From assembly GCA_964035545.1 (NCBI GenBank), contig OZ037771.1, forward strand, positions 7,420,690-7,484,689: a DNA stretch of 64,000 nucleotides, given 5' to 3'. The stretch comes from Bugula neritina (taxonomy: Eukaryota > Bryozoa > Gymnolaemata > Cheilostomatida > Bugulidae). The notes under the pieces are model-generated. The model had not been told where the DNA came from. It searched no databases and saw only the letters and a list, made by a program, of their open reading frames with translations. Positions within the stretch are counted from its first letter, which is position 1. Every line of letters begins with the position of its first letter. A program made the translations under genes and the position numbers. Positions 51,301 to 62,246 of this stretch are shown piece after piece.

Positions 51301-54300
51301 CACTGCCCTAAACAGGTTTTCTACTTTCACTGCATTTCTGCCCTAGACATGACATGTAGCAATCTACATAGAGTTCAACTGGTTATTCTCAAACATTGAG
51401 TTTATATCTTCTTTAAATAAACATTTCAAGGGAAATATTTCACTAAATCATGACTAGGTAGACCAAATGAAATGTGGAGTATGCCAGGAAAACACATAAG
51501 GTAGTCACTAAGTCCCCATATTTCCACATTCAAATGGATTTTTCATTTGATGCATAGTGACAGTGTAAATTGAATGAAACCACAACCAAATTTGATGCAA
51601 CCACAAATTGTAGGATCCATGCATGGAACCGTAGTGATTTACCAAGTCTAATGCTATCTACAGCACACTAACACTATGATTAGAACAACACAGCCATGTA
51701 GAGCACGGATTTTAAAACAACCTTAATAGAAATAAGGTTATTAGAAAAAAAGTATAGAATGTTGGTTAACATAAGTTCTCTAGTGTTTGTGTCATCTTAA
51801 TAAAATGTTTTTCTGATACTCCAATGACCTTGGTAGAGTTGAAATTATTATTTATATATTCTGATTGTTGCACGTGTCTATGCCATGAGTAATTACATAG
51901 ACACGTGTGAACATGATAAAATATATTAAAGTGTATTGCAGTATATTACAGGTTATTTTATTGTATTACCGTGTCTTAATGTTTCTTACAGAATGCTACA
52001 GGATTTTACTTTGTCTGACATTGTATTAAACATTAAACTATATTACAGTATGTCACAGTGTATTACAGTATCAGTGAACCAAACCTGTGAATTGCTAGCG
52101 AGGCACTACATTGTATTGTAATATAATAATCATATTTATTAAACCAAAAAGTGCGCTCCTTACTCATATTCAACTAGATCCGATAGTGTTCAGCGAAGAT
52201 TAGTGTAGATGATGCTATATTGACAAAACAATATTCAAATGATTTACAGGCCCAGATGTTTTCAAATTTTGAAATATATAAAGTATTTGACATGGCAAGT
52301 TTTAAACCCTGAAAAAAATTAACGTAAAATATCTCCAAGATTAAAAAATGACGGAGAAGGTATATTTTGATCAACATTTCTTACACACTTCATCAATAGA
52401 AGTAAAGCACTGTCCAACTTTGTAATATAATATTATATACGAAATTATATGCAATGTTATATTGTGTATTATATGTAATAAAATAATAGAAGTATGTAAT
52501 ATTGTATGTAATTAAGGTTATATATAATAATGGATGATTACTGAGCAACTCAAATTCAAACACAGATTTGGGTCATTTTAATAATTGTTCAGTACACATC
52601 AATAGGTTAAAACTAAAAATTGCAGTTTTCTCTAAATACTTAAAATTTACTATTTGTGATAGGTTTATGTGCTGATTCTAACTATGCATAGCAAAAAATG
52701 CTGAGAGGGGGTTCTGCAACATTAAATTAGGAAAAAACTTAAAGACTCAAGCAGAATGAGAAAGAGTTTTGATTATTTTTGTTAGTATTAGAATTATGAG
52801 TTTGGGGCAAAAAGTTCATATACATAAGCAGCTAAATTGTGAAAACTAAATAAAAACTAGAGATATCGAGTGTGTTGTAAAGTAAGTAAAATGACACATT
52901 TGCAATTATAAAGTAACGCCTGAAATACCAGTTTGTAACATCAAACGTTACTTACAACTGAGTCTGCCTCATAAGTCTTATTTCAAACAAAGGACGGGGG
53001 GGGGGGGGGTGAGAAGCGCTCAATACGCCAGCATGCGTGATAGCTGCTGGTAGACAACCCGGAGTATCGAACGGCTCTCAGAGTACCGGCAACCCGGGAT
53101 TTCAATTATAATTTGGAATAATACGAGCCCCCTGAGAGATACCCTCAATGTTATAATGAGTTGATGAGAATAGTACAGCCGACAGTCACTGATTCACGCC
53201 ACTTATTTAGTAATAAAGTGCGAACTAAGGACGGTAAATTGACATACATGCAGCAATTAAAGATCAAAACTTACGTGAAGGAAACTTGCTGATATTATTC
53301 GCTACTCTAATCAACAGTCTGGCAGCAATGAGATGCTGACCTCTCCTGGCGTGTTGCTAAAACAAATAGAGTAGCTAATTTCATGATTAAGTTCGGCTGC
53401 AGAATGGTTGAGAGGGGTTGTGGTCTTCTAAACCAAAGATGTCTCTTGTATTTCACCTTGAACCAGGTTTTTGAGCTGCTTAGGAGGAAATAAACTGGAA
53501 TGTGCTTAGTCAGGGGCATTACAAAGGATTAATTCCCTGATAGAAAATAAAAAAGTAATAAAATTCCCACATAACAGTTCAAAATACTGCTAAATAGTTT
53601 GGATTAACAGATAGAGTGTGTTGTAACAGTCTGGTGAAATAAAATAAAAACATGCTAGAAATACCATGTAGTGAAATAAATGGAGATTTCTACAAACAAT
53701 CGCTGCAAACGGATCAAAATGAACAGCATATAATTTTACTCATCTAGTCACACAAGTTAATATGTGAAAATTTATAACAAATAGTAAGAGTTGTCTTCTT
53801 ACGTCAAATACAGTTTACCATATGATTTGATATGAAGAAGCTTTGAATGGATACCCAACATAACATGTGTAGGGATTACCTTGACCAGCATGTAGGAGTG
53901 AAGTATCATAAGATTGTTCTGCATGTCTACCGGAACCTTGATCCCTTCCTTGCGAAGTTCCTCGTACATGTTGAACAAGACGTCGTGTGCGTTCCTATAC
54001 TGACCGGCGTTCTGCTCCTCTCTGGCAATTATGATGGCCGTCCGAGCCGCCTCGGGGTACTGCTTCAGCGCCATGTATAGTCGGAACAAATATTTGGCAT
54101 CCTAAAGACAAACAGGAAGCGAAATCAGAATTATTTTAATGCAATTTTGCAACAGCGTGTATTGATTCAACCACTAACACAGAATAGGCCACCCAAGCAG
54201 ACAACGCAAACTCCTTAAATGGTGTACATGACTTGGTCGTATAAAAGGCCATTTTGAGTGCAGAATCCATGGTATAATATATGCCTTTATTAAAAGTACT

Positions 54301-57300
54301 ATTTCAAGGATTGATGTCGGATTAGAATTAGCAAACCGCACAAACATTTTGCCAAGTTCAAACAGGTGCCACAAAGTGCCACAAGGTGTGACATCTCACT
54401 TGTGTATTGCTTGCATAATTATTTTCAATGTGTTAGACTAGAATTTCTTGACCCACAAATAACGATTTGCTAACGGAGCGCAGCTATGCAAACAGTACCG
54501 CAGCCCTCACTGCGCTGAATGTCAGGTAATAGAAATTAACAAGAGACGGCCTTGAACATGGCTGGATGTATCACCATTAAAAACAAATAAAAAATTGTTT
54601 TAATAAAGGAAAACGAAGCAGTTACTTTAGGCATGCCATCAGTTTCTCCCATCAGGAAGTTGATGAGAACCCGAGTGAGACTATCATCATTGGCCTGGCC
54701 AACGGTCTCTATAGCCAGGTCTATGCTCTGCGTGTCTTCTATACTCTGCACTCGTAGGAAATGCTTTAATGCCTGTCAGGAATACAACATAATACGTATA
54801 CATGTACAGAAGAAAGGATGGCTTATAGGAGTCTGCATTGACTTTTCACAATCCACAAGTTTACTCTGCACCAATTAGCAGAAGGTTGAAAAGGATGTGA
54901 CTGACATACACAGAGGGCAGTCAATAGCAAACAAGGAATGACAAATCCCAAATAAGCAAGCAAGGGCTCAATGCATTAAAAGTATAACATAAATTTTGTT
55001 TGAATGGAAAATTGGTGTTGGGAAAACTATTACAAAATCTAAAACTTTCCTCTATATAAATAGAAAGCAATTAGGATATATTATGGCATCGTGATTTCAG
55101 TAGAACCTGTCCCCCACCCAGCATTGGGTGAGCACCCCCATTGAGAGAACCCACGAAGATGAGTGTAGCATTGCACAATGCCAATAGTTACCCTGGAATA
55201 TTGGCCACAGAACAAGAAAAACTTCCCAGCCATAAAATGATTCTTTTCATTCTCAAAGTAAACGGCGATGCTTTGATAATCTTCTGGAGTCGCGTCAGAC
55301 CCTAAAGAGAAAAGCAGATATTGCAGTAGCTAGTATTTACATAGACTGAGTGCCTATATTGATACATTGAGACCGCAGGCTATCTAAACCTACACGCTAG
55401 GCAACAGTTGAAAGTTAAAACATAACATAAGCATCATTATTTTTTATTCAAAATGAACGTATTGACAAGATGAAATACGCTGTATACACTATAATGTCTA
55501 CAATGAACTCTAAATGAGCTCAGTGATTGGCTAATTGGCTAACATGATGGTTTATGGTAAACTGAAAGTCATATCGTCCCAGTTAATAATATGACATTGC
55601 ACTGTACTTTAATAGACTAGAATTTAATTACTCTTAAATTATTAGCATTATTCAAACCTATAGCACTAGATTTTGACACTCTACGAAACGTAGTTAAGGT
55701 CCTGCCACAGGAAGCGGAATCTCATGGGCAAAGCAGTATGCAATGAGAACCTACCGAGAAAGTCCGCTACCACACACTACACGCTGCCGAAGGGACTCCA
55801 GTGAACAATTGCATTTGCCAATAACTTTATTGCCCCGCATTGTAAATTGTTATATTTTGAAATTTCATTCACGACTTTCAGTAACTCAAAGTTATTAAAA
55901 TAAAATAAGAAACTGAAAAAGTTATAGTACCCAGCTGTTACCGCATACATTTTTACAGAATTGATTCATCTTGTTTATCGCATAAAACATTTAGCCATCT
56001 GTTTTTTCACTGACAGTTCATTTGGATAGTTGCTTGATGTGGCAGGACCTTTTTTGCTATAGGATGACTATACAACGCCACACCTATGATGTCAGCATAG
56101 ACTTCCATCTGACTATGCTGCTGAGCAAGCTGGAAAGCTTCGTCATTACATTTGCTCATCACCAGAAACTGTATTGCTGTGCCAAAGTCACTTAGTTTGA
56201 TGAAGAACTTGGCGACCATCTTAGCGCCATCAATGGACTCCGACTCACGAACAACTCTGACAGCTTCATCGGGATTCTGGAGATGGTCTAACTGTATCCT
56301 GTTAGTATGTAATTGTATAGTTAAACGAGTTGAAAAATGAGAACATCATTAACAAGGGTAAATTAAAAGTGGTGATGTCATAAGGATATTTTAGAAGTGA
56401 TGATGTCGCAAGGGCACAATCAGTCTTGAATTGCATACAGCTTTCTCTTGAACTACAAAATGTATTCTTATGAAAACTAGGTTTAACTTTGTAGAGTTTC
56501 AAAGTTTTTCTATTTGTATAAATACACAGTATGAGATAAGATGCTGTAATAATGATGCACAATCTTCTGCTGGCACGCTGGAAAACTCCCTGACTAATGT
56601 AGTATTGATAGCAGATGAGCTTTCGTACAGTTCACTTTTTCTTATACTACATGGATGAGTTAATTGTTGTATATATTGACAAGTGTTAGTTGCATTCTTT
56701 CCTGTATTTGTTCATTGTAATTTTAGTCAAAGTTTATTGTAATTGCTGTTTTAAAATAACTGTATACATACTATTTTTGAATTTGAATTAAAGACAAGTG
56801 CTACTAAAATAATAAATTCATAAAACAAAACCTAATGTAAGTCAAGTTGGAATTTTAGCTGCCACTGCTAGAGTAATGGTTACCTGATGACGTTGTCCCA
56901 ATCCTTGGCGCTGGAGTATGCTGCCGCAGCTTCTTTGTACTTCCCATCCTGTTCCTTAGCCTTAGCATACTGTATGTGTATTTTAGGGGATGTCACTTGA
57001 GGCAACAACTCGCCTACTTTAGCCCTAAATCCAAAACAACATCAAATGTTGTAAGTGCTGCATGATAGCAAATCATGTAAGTTAATTGGTTATGTTTGAC
57101 ACGAAATATTTCTGCAGCAGTTAATGAATGCATCACACTCACCAGTTCTTAGATTTGATGTAGACTGAGGCGGCTTTGTCCCAGTATTCTCCCTTTTCGT
57201 ACAAAAGAGCAGCTTCCGACCACTGTTTCATAGTTTCCAGAATAGCAGCGCATTCCTTTTTCAAAACTCGGCTGGGCATTTTCAGAGCCATGTTTACACC

Positions 57301-60300
57301 TCTGCATAATTATTATTTACAAATGAAGTTAAAATACACATACATAGCACAAAATATAACCCGATAATGGATTAACGCAAGCAGTGTTTAACAAACGAAA
57401 AGATAACTCTTTCTCCAAGAATACTTATTTGTGGAAGACAAACAAAAAAAATTTAAATAGTTTTGACAAAACTGTCAATTTTTGCGTTTTGCTGGTCATC
57501 AAACCAACCATTAAGACCTGCAGTTAGCAGCAAAGAATTTTAAGTTCTACTCTTTATTTTTTCAGCCATTTGCAAAAATTACCACAGCAACACAGCATGC
57601 CAAGAGAGAGGCATATCACCATGACAACAAGCAAACCTTCTGATGTCACCAGTCCTGATGCTCATCCTGGCCACTCCGGCAGCACAAGCCTCGTCGTGGT
57701 CCCTCCTAGCCTCCTCTCTTGTTATGCCAGACTCGTAGTGTCTGAGGGCGTTCTGAGAGTCACCAGTAAACTCTAGCTGCTGCGCGTACTCTTTGCTAAT
57801 GTATGGTATCTGATCAGGTGCTAGTCTCTTTGCCAAGTTCAGAGCACTGTCCCAATGCATCAGGTCTCGTCTCATCTACACAACACATTTATATGAGTAT
57901 GACAGCTCATTACTGGAGTATTCAGTCACCAGAGTACTTGGTTATCTGGGGGCCCCAAAAAATGTATATAGGGCTCTAATATAAATTGGTTGTGGAGTAC
58001 TGGCTATGTCAACAAATGACATGAACTATCAACAGTTGGTATAAACTATCAACAGTTTAAGGAGACATACTATCACTGTTTCAACTCTTGACTTGAAATA
58101 TAACTTTGCTTGGATTTCTTGTGCAAATTTCTCGGTATTTTGGAAATAAATATTTCAATTGTAAAAATCACAAGATTATTTCCTCGTTTGGCAAGTAATT
58201 GTCCAGAGTTTTGATAAAAGCTCAGGCATGGCCAGCAATTCTTCAGATACAATCTGCAGAGGGTCTTTGTTCATGACAATAAAACTACATCGTAGAATGC
58301 TATTTGCAATATATACTCTGATTATTTAACTAAATAGAAATACTGAAATGTGTACATAATCGAATAATGCTATAAACTGGCTCTTTTCAGGTTGCCATAT
58401 GATATGTTAACTGAGAAAGGTTTAATGGGAGAACGGCTTTTCTATTTAAATACATTCAGTGATTATTTTTCCTGCAAATTATTAAATAGTTTATTAGAGA
58501 AAACTATTCAATGTGAGTAAATCATAGAATAATTAACTTGACAGTCTACAATAACATAGTGTCAATAGTTTAGAGTCTAGGTCATAAGGTAATATGTCTA
58601 TATTTAACCTGAAATATCCATTCAGTGTAACTAGTCAATAATGTTACCAAGTTTTACCACGTCCACTCTCTACTCTACAGTCTATACTCTACAGTCCCTA
58701 CTCTACAGTCTATACTATACAGTCTATACTATACAGTCTATACTATATAGTCTATACTATACAGCCTATACTATATAGTCTATACTATACAGTCTATACT
58801 ATACAGTCTATGCTCTACAGTCTATACTCTACAGTCTATACTATACAGTCTATGCTCTACAGTCTATACTATACAGTCTATACTATACAGTCTATACTAT
58901 ATAGCCTATACTATACAGTCTATACTCTACAGTCTATACTATACAGTCTATGCTCTACAGTCTATACTCTACAGTCTATACTATACAGTCTATACTATAC
59001 AGTCTATACTCTAGACAACCTGTAAATTTTTAGGCAGCTGCACTTTTTTGCTTCTTTAAGATGACTTTTGTGTTGCTAACTAAACGAAAAACTGATGTAA
59101 AAACTTTCTAATTTAAATACTGATAAAATAGGTTGAAAGTCAGATATTATAATTGTTTCTTTTTTTAACATAATACAATAATAATAGATTAAACGAGCAA
59201 TAAGTGGTGAGCATTTCCATTTCTCTGAGTTTTTATTAAATAAGTATTTGCACTCAAGAGAAATTAAGGGTGAATAACCAGCCATTGTAATGACTCTACA
59301 AACTCTATTTTCTTTAATATTGTTGTAAACAATTTATAAAATCTTAATAAGAAGGCAACTCCAAAAAACATTGCCCTCTTCATTAACTTTCTGACATTTA
59401 GATATATACAAGGTGTCAATTATAGCTTATATATTGTTTAAAAGTTCTACAATCTACATTTTACACTTCAAAGTTTATATTCTAGACACCACATTCTACA
59501 CTCTACATTTTATACTAATGATTTAATACCCATATAGCTAGAATTGAGTAACCCTGCATTGCAGTGAAGACATATTTACAAAGTTTCTAACACCACAAGG
59601 TATTTTATGTTGAAATAATCTAATATTAGCTGCACTATTGCCAATACCTTGGATTCTATATTCTGCCAATAAAATACGCATTAAGACAATGCCCGGATTA
59701 TTATACAAATTTAATTGATGGATTTTAAACCTCAACATTATTCATTATGGCAGTTGTACTGTAACAAAGCTCACCCACTGATCAACACTTTTATATCTGA
59801 ATTAGACCCCAGGGACTCATACATTCATCTGTTTGAAACCATTTCAAGATTTTTGGACAATCAACCTAATACAACTTTGCACCACAACTGCCCCTGTAGC
59901 CTTAGCAACCTAACATAAATATTGATTCAAAAAATTTGATCAGCACTAGGGTGAACTAATTGAAATTTATGGTTTTTAAAATACTCTTCATGCACGCACA
60001 TGTCTGATAAAAGTTATATTTATAAACTATTGCACAGAGTTACGACAACTACCTTTGGTTCACTTTTAGGACGTCAATTAATCAGTCAGTAAACAGTACA
60101 TATATTTCCTGCCTACAAAATACTGTAAAAAAATCACGCAAGTTTATACTCACCATCCCTGTGGAAACCCCTGATGGGAAGTTTTTTTGTTATATTGGGC
60201 TAAGGACTTTTTCAGATGAGGCACAAGAGCAATTATGACTGGATGCTCTTCCAGACATCACCAATGGCCTTTCTCGGGCTCAAACCCATGACTTCGTGCT

Positions 60301-62246
60301 TACTAGGCAAACGCTCTAACCCTAGACCACGGCTCCTCCCTTACACAATACTGTAAGGCAGCAAGCACATACCTCCAGCGCTGCCAGGGGTAGACTGGAT
60401 TCCATGAACGCTGCCTGAGCGGCATCAAACTCTCCCAGAAACATGGCGACGTAACCGGCCAGAAGTTTGTGGTCTTCGAGGGTTCGAATTTTGTGCAATG
60501 ACAATACCATACCCACGTCCCCAATGTGCCGGTAAACTCTTAGGGCTGAAGGTAAATAAGCAACAAATGTAACAGTCTAACAGTAGTTATCCCACTCACT
60601 GCAAAAATGTTTTGAAAACTTAGCATTATACTCTAAAGCCAAGATAACAAGATAACAAGGTAACACTCGCATCTAATAAAAAACAAAATTTTAGATTTCT
60701 TCTTATTGGGTAAAACAATAATTAATTTATTCCAATTGATTTAAAAATGATCTTTTTAAAGAACTCAGCTTTTAACAGAGTGATTAACATGCCCTTTAAC
60801 CCTTTGACTCTAACGTTCTAATATAGCACAATGTATAGCAAGTGCAAAGCATAGGGGTGGAGGGTTTAGATATAGTACAGGGGAAGAGTGGCTAGAATGA
60901 CTAATTATAGAACATACCATCATAGTACATTAGAACATAAAATAGTATACTATACTGTAATATAAAATCATACTATATCTTAATGAACTGTATCAAGATA
61001 ACACAAACATAGCCTGCATACCAAAGTCAATATCAAGGGCTCTTAGGGCAGCCTTCCCCATTTGCAACCAGGCTTCCATAGAATTCAGATGCTTGCAGAA
61101 GTCCCAGGCTTCTTTAAATCTCCTCAACTTAATGCACTGTTCAAGGGCTTTGCTCAGCTGTAAAACAACCAAGAAAGAATTATTGAAGATAAAATATATA
61201 CTATATAACAGTCAGCATATATAATTATATATAACTGGAGACGCTAATACTATGGTGTGTTAATCCCTTTACATTTTGCAGTTGGACTATGTTCATAGCA
61301 TATGGTAATTTAAAAGAGAACACTATATTACATACACATGGAAACAGTCTCCAGTTATAGTTACTCCATAAAATGAGTACCAGATATGGCACACTGTAAT
61401 ATGCTAGTCATGTCACGTACACTAGGGTGTCTTAGAACATATGAACTAAGTTAAAACCACCTTAAGATCGTGTCACCAACCATCACATACTGCAGCAATA
61501 TTATTTTTAGACACCTTTTCACACCAATATGAGGTCAAAATGTACATCTATACCTGCATAAAGCCTCTTTACAATAAGAAAGAAGAACAAAATGCCTAAA
61601 AACGCATATTTGCAATTTGTATATCTTGTGGCTAGTAATGTGACGGTGCCAACATCGCCTTTCAAGTTGGGTGTACGACAGACTACAAAGAGTGAGTTCC
61701 ACTGCTAACGGAACTGCTCTAGTCAATTCTATCTGATGTTAATATTGGAAACTTGCCAGCAGCTCCAGTTATAGACCTTTTAGTAACTGAAGCATTACCA
61801 GTTCCCGCGGAATAAATTGAATATAATTCAATTCGAAGATTTGAATGTTTGAGATGTTCAAAATTCAAATGAAAGAAATATAACTGAATCAGACATCAAA
61901 TGCTTACGAAGGAACTGCTTTTCGTTAAGTTTATAAAACTTTTAACATATTTTGTGTAACGAGTAATTCATTAAAGACTAAAATTTGTTGGTGCTGTGAT
62001 TGTAGTGAAATTATAAAAAAGTTGTAGAAAAAGGTAGAAAAGTACTCTACTATTAATTTGTATATCAGCAGACAATACATACGTCTGTTAGAGTGAGGTC
62101 TTGAGCTTTGCGTGTTGTGTGTGACTCTAGGACTATGTTCATCACTTTGCCACTGGGAGTCTGAAGAGTTACCTCCCCACAGTTGAGCATTATTGGCACT
62201 GTGCCAAAAGGCAGCTTGGTCTTACCAGCAAGGAGACACTCATTAC
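39382..62246 (-). CDS. WDR19: WD repeat-containing protein 19 / IFT144, C-terminal 749 residues (15 exons; N-terminal part outside the window)
   Basis: Exons in reading order: 62246-62083, 61157-61022, 60545-60373, 57875-57637, 57301-57143, 57024-56884, 56298-56084, 55301-55192, 54772-54626, 54101-53880, 53356-53275, 50616-50466, 44902-44779, 40042-39966, 39493-39382; all phases agree. IFT144 is a core IFT-A subunit for retrograde ciliary transport and import of membrane cargo. The window covers the end of the beta-propeller region and the whole TPR-like solenoid; landmarks are [60 protein letters not shown] and [11 protein letters not shown]. Near the C-terminus, CPYC...CPEC...CPKC...CPMC is the family's zinc-binding region. 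Vertebrate WDR19 is about 1,340 residues, so roughly the first 600 (WD40 repeats) lie beyond 64000. The intron before exon 14 contains an LTR retrotransposon, the one before exon 13 a DNA transposon. Confidence 0.96.
40343..40347. repeat. Left target-site duplication (CCCGT) of the LTR element
   Basis: CCCGT directly before the 5' LTR is repeated at 44733-44737 directly after the 3' LTR; five bp is usual for Ty3/gypsy integrases. Confidence 0.92.
40348..40887 (+). repeat. 5' LTR, 540 bp
   Basis: Begins TGTCACAAATTC and ends GTTTTGTGACA, so the ends form a 7-bp inverted repeat. TATAAA at 40666-40671 and AATAAA at 40757-40762 are in the expected order for promoter and polyadenylation signals, giving a rough U3-R-U5 division. 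Confidence 0.97.
40890..40907 (+). other. Primer-binding site of the LTR element
   Basis: TGGGGGCTGCTCCGGGAA begins two bases after the LTR with the TGG complementary to a tRNA CCA end. I could not identify the tRNA. Confidence 0.65.
40984..44133 (+). CDS. Gag-protease-integrase polyprotein of the Ty3/gypsy element, 1,049 residues
   Basis: One uninterrupted frame. Residues about 30-125 are a highly charged coiled coil with EEKEKDR repeats; about 135-310 match retrotransposon Gag (capsid-like); two CCHC zinc knuckles follow (C330-C333-H338-C343 and C351-C354-H359-C364). An aspartic protease has the DTG at 443-445. A spacer with VTTRAQ follows, then the integrase: H630/H637/C667/C670 zinc domain, the D700, D760, E796 triad (35 residues between the last two), and a GPF module near the end (HWQGPF). 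No RT (no YxDD) or RNase H occurs between protease and integrase, where most Ty3/gypsy elements have them. The last 35 or so codons overlap an RNase H remnant in another frame and are probably a deletion artefact. The protein could supply capsid, protease and integrase but not cDNA synthesis. Confidence 0.95.
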   Translation: MALLERVTQMGKDLGLVEDKLVAFVEKNLPIVAAQEEKEKAREEKEKDREEKEKDREERRLEREAEKIRQENEKALMEMKIKADQEAMALKIKADQEAEERRQRHELDMEKLKANTSLEHSRHESTRLEIANKPKPKIPFFDEKVDEMDSYLERFEWVAEGCKWDKGDWPYHLSQYLRGTATEAYIRLSPTDRRDYKKVKEALLERFNLTQEGYRKKLREVEAYEDETPAQLFTRIESYVHKWVELSGGMDIAKLVATEQFISSCPDDLAVHLKQSSYNSSEDMCDAASLFLYARGRKLAKTKKTNTKRMENTPAGSMSAEQGSKSDGACFICRDKSHIARNCPRRAKKYCSHCKMNNHNTSDCRKYGGRSVHAAAAIAITQNKTGVTDLGISSKVEEPAEITVNGKKFVNAAVCKNGPKFKDGGTAIFDAEVNGQRATVMRDTGCGCIVVNAKYVQPQHLTGESVYLNMADASVREAQWALISVRSPFYNGVVKAAVMDKTICDLLIGNVDGARSADQPLENWKDCAVTTRAQAVKEKSGDKPLMIDSNANPLSIGKDEIARLQRDDPTLERFFDAKEVKEKKGCTTRFVVRNKILYREYTDSKSVSVKPVKQLMVPSSLRKEVLQKAHDCIMSGHLGVKKTTDRVLSNFFWPGLNGDVVRFCQSCDICQKTVKKGSVMKVPVQETPLIDTPFKRCAIDLVGPINPPSEKGHRYILTLVDYATRYPEATPLKNIDSATVAEALLDIYSRVGIPEEVISDQGTQFISDYMKEFTRLLDMRQLPTSPYHAMANGLVEKFNGTLKSVLKKLCAKEPRQWHRFINAALFAYREVPQESTGFAPFELLYGRTVRGPMYILRQLWTKEDTADEIKTCYQHVFELRERLDDMMEMALASLKDSQKRYKHYFDKKAKQRDFRPGDKVLILLPTDGNKLLMHWQGPFNIEEKVRLNDYIINIRGKRRTYHANMLKKYFERETPTDSMTAGAVRTLDAAGAGIIDHDKEREESQDDLLDLYSKKQQNDEMGYVFTELQNQGGVNQRKGQCWSRLSKPN
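44029..44146 (+). pseudogene. C-terminal remnant of an RNase H domain, out of frame with the polyprotein
   Basis: In the frame one base off from the polyprotein, [17 protein letters not shown], then [13 protein letters not shown] ends in TAA at 44144-44146. RW..LQ.F and GK.N..AD.LSR are the closing motifs of Ty3/gypsy RNase H. Its position downstream of the integrase indicates that the parent element had RT and RNase H after the integrase, and that a deletion ending near 44000-44035 removed the RT and most of RNase H. Confidence 0.85.
44182..44192 (+). other. Polypurine tract of the LTR element
   Basis: AGAATGGGGGG immediately upstream of the 3' LTR (one T lies between), the expected plus-strand primer. 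Confidence 0.75.
44193..44732 (+). repeat. 3' LTR, 540 bp
   Basis: Same length as the 5' LTR and no mismatch found by eye along the full 540 bp; followed by CCCGT. Confidence 0.97.
45433..45592 (+). repeat. Left terminal inverted repeat
   Basis: Pairs with 48930-49096; the innermost shared word is GATGGCCGCCA. Identity appears to be in the region of 80-90% by eye, with small indels near the tip. Confidence 0.88.
47085..47450 (-). pseudogene. Fragment of a LINE (non-LTR) reverse-transcriptase C-terminus
   Basis: On the minus strand, with a frame break, it reads [40 protein letters not shown], then [12 protein letters not shown]. This matches the common C-terminal signature of LINE polyproteins (TEMRMLRW...D.IRNE.I...VAPI..KMRE.RLRWYGHV.RR). 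It is truncated on both sides and interrupted by stops, so it is dead, and nested in the inverted-repeat element. Confidence 0.7.
47560..48090 (-). pseudogene. Decayed ORF of a transposon-associated protein
   Basis: Minus-strand reading gives [76 protein letters not shown] and, after a frameshift, [15 protein letters not shown]. In-frame stops interrupt it. The pattern RTAKLW...DW.LHL...IWSDM.IE.TFMR.GH...GI is one I associate with uncharacterised multi-copy proteins in invertebrate genomes; that memory cannot be checked here. It may be the degenerate coding region of the inverted-repeat element. Confidence 0.5.
48930..49096 (-). repeat. Right terminal inverted repeat
   Basis: Reverse complement of the left repeat, with an additional dozen bases near the tip. 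Confidence 0.88.
51535..51625 (-). repeat. Dispersed GTGGTT repeat, copy C
   Basis: Minus strand reads ATGGATCCTACAATTTGTGG, TTGCATCAAATTTGGTTGTG, GTTTCATTC, the same word order as at 18541 and 34985. WDR19 intron. Confidence 0.5.
52565..52872 (+). mobile_element. Fragment related to the interior of the inverted-repeat element
   Basis: Shares in order with 46146-46534: TTTGGGYCATTTTA, AGTACACATCA, GATTCTA-CTATGCATA, GAG-GGTYCTGCAACATT, GAGTTTGGGGCAAAAA/GTTTGAGGCAAAAATC, TCGAGTGT. It lacks the roughly 90 bp around the GCGGCGTCG word of the longer copy and has no inverted repeats of its own. WDR19 intron 50617-53274. Confidence 0.65.
58663..59012. repeat. 14-bp tandem repeat, about 25 copies
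   Basis: Unit TCTATACTATACAG with frequent TCTACAG variants, 350 bp, in the WDR19 intron between 60372 and 57876. The Tyr/Ser/Leu frame across it is an artefact of the repeat. Confidence 0.92.
60134..60340 (-). mobile_element. tRNA-derived SINE, copy 6
   Basis: Full-length minus-strand copy: GGGAGGAGCCGTGGTCTAGG head, box B GGGTTTGAGCCC, AAAGGCCATTGGTGATGTCT body, tail CTTCCCATCAGGGGTTTCCA and end GAGTATAAACTTGCGTGA. It is in sense in a WDR19 intron, its head only about 32 bp beyond the donor of the exon 60545-60373. Confidence 0.88.

Noticed and set aside
58810-59025. 71-codon frame rich in Leu, Tyr and Ser
   Set aside because: Product of the 14-bp repeat, with no codon bias or neighbouring exon.
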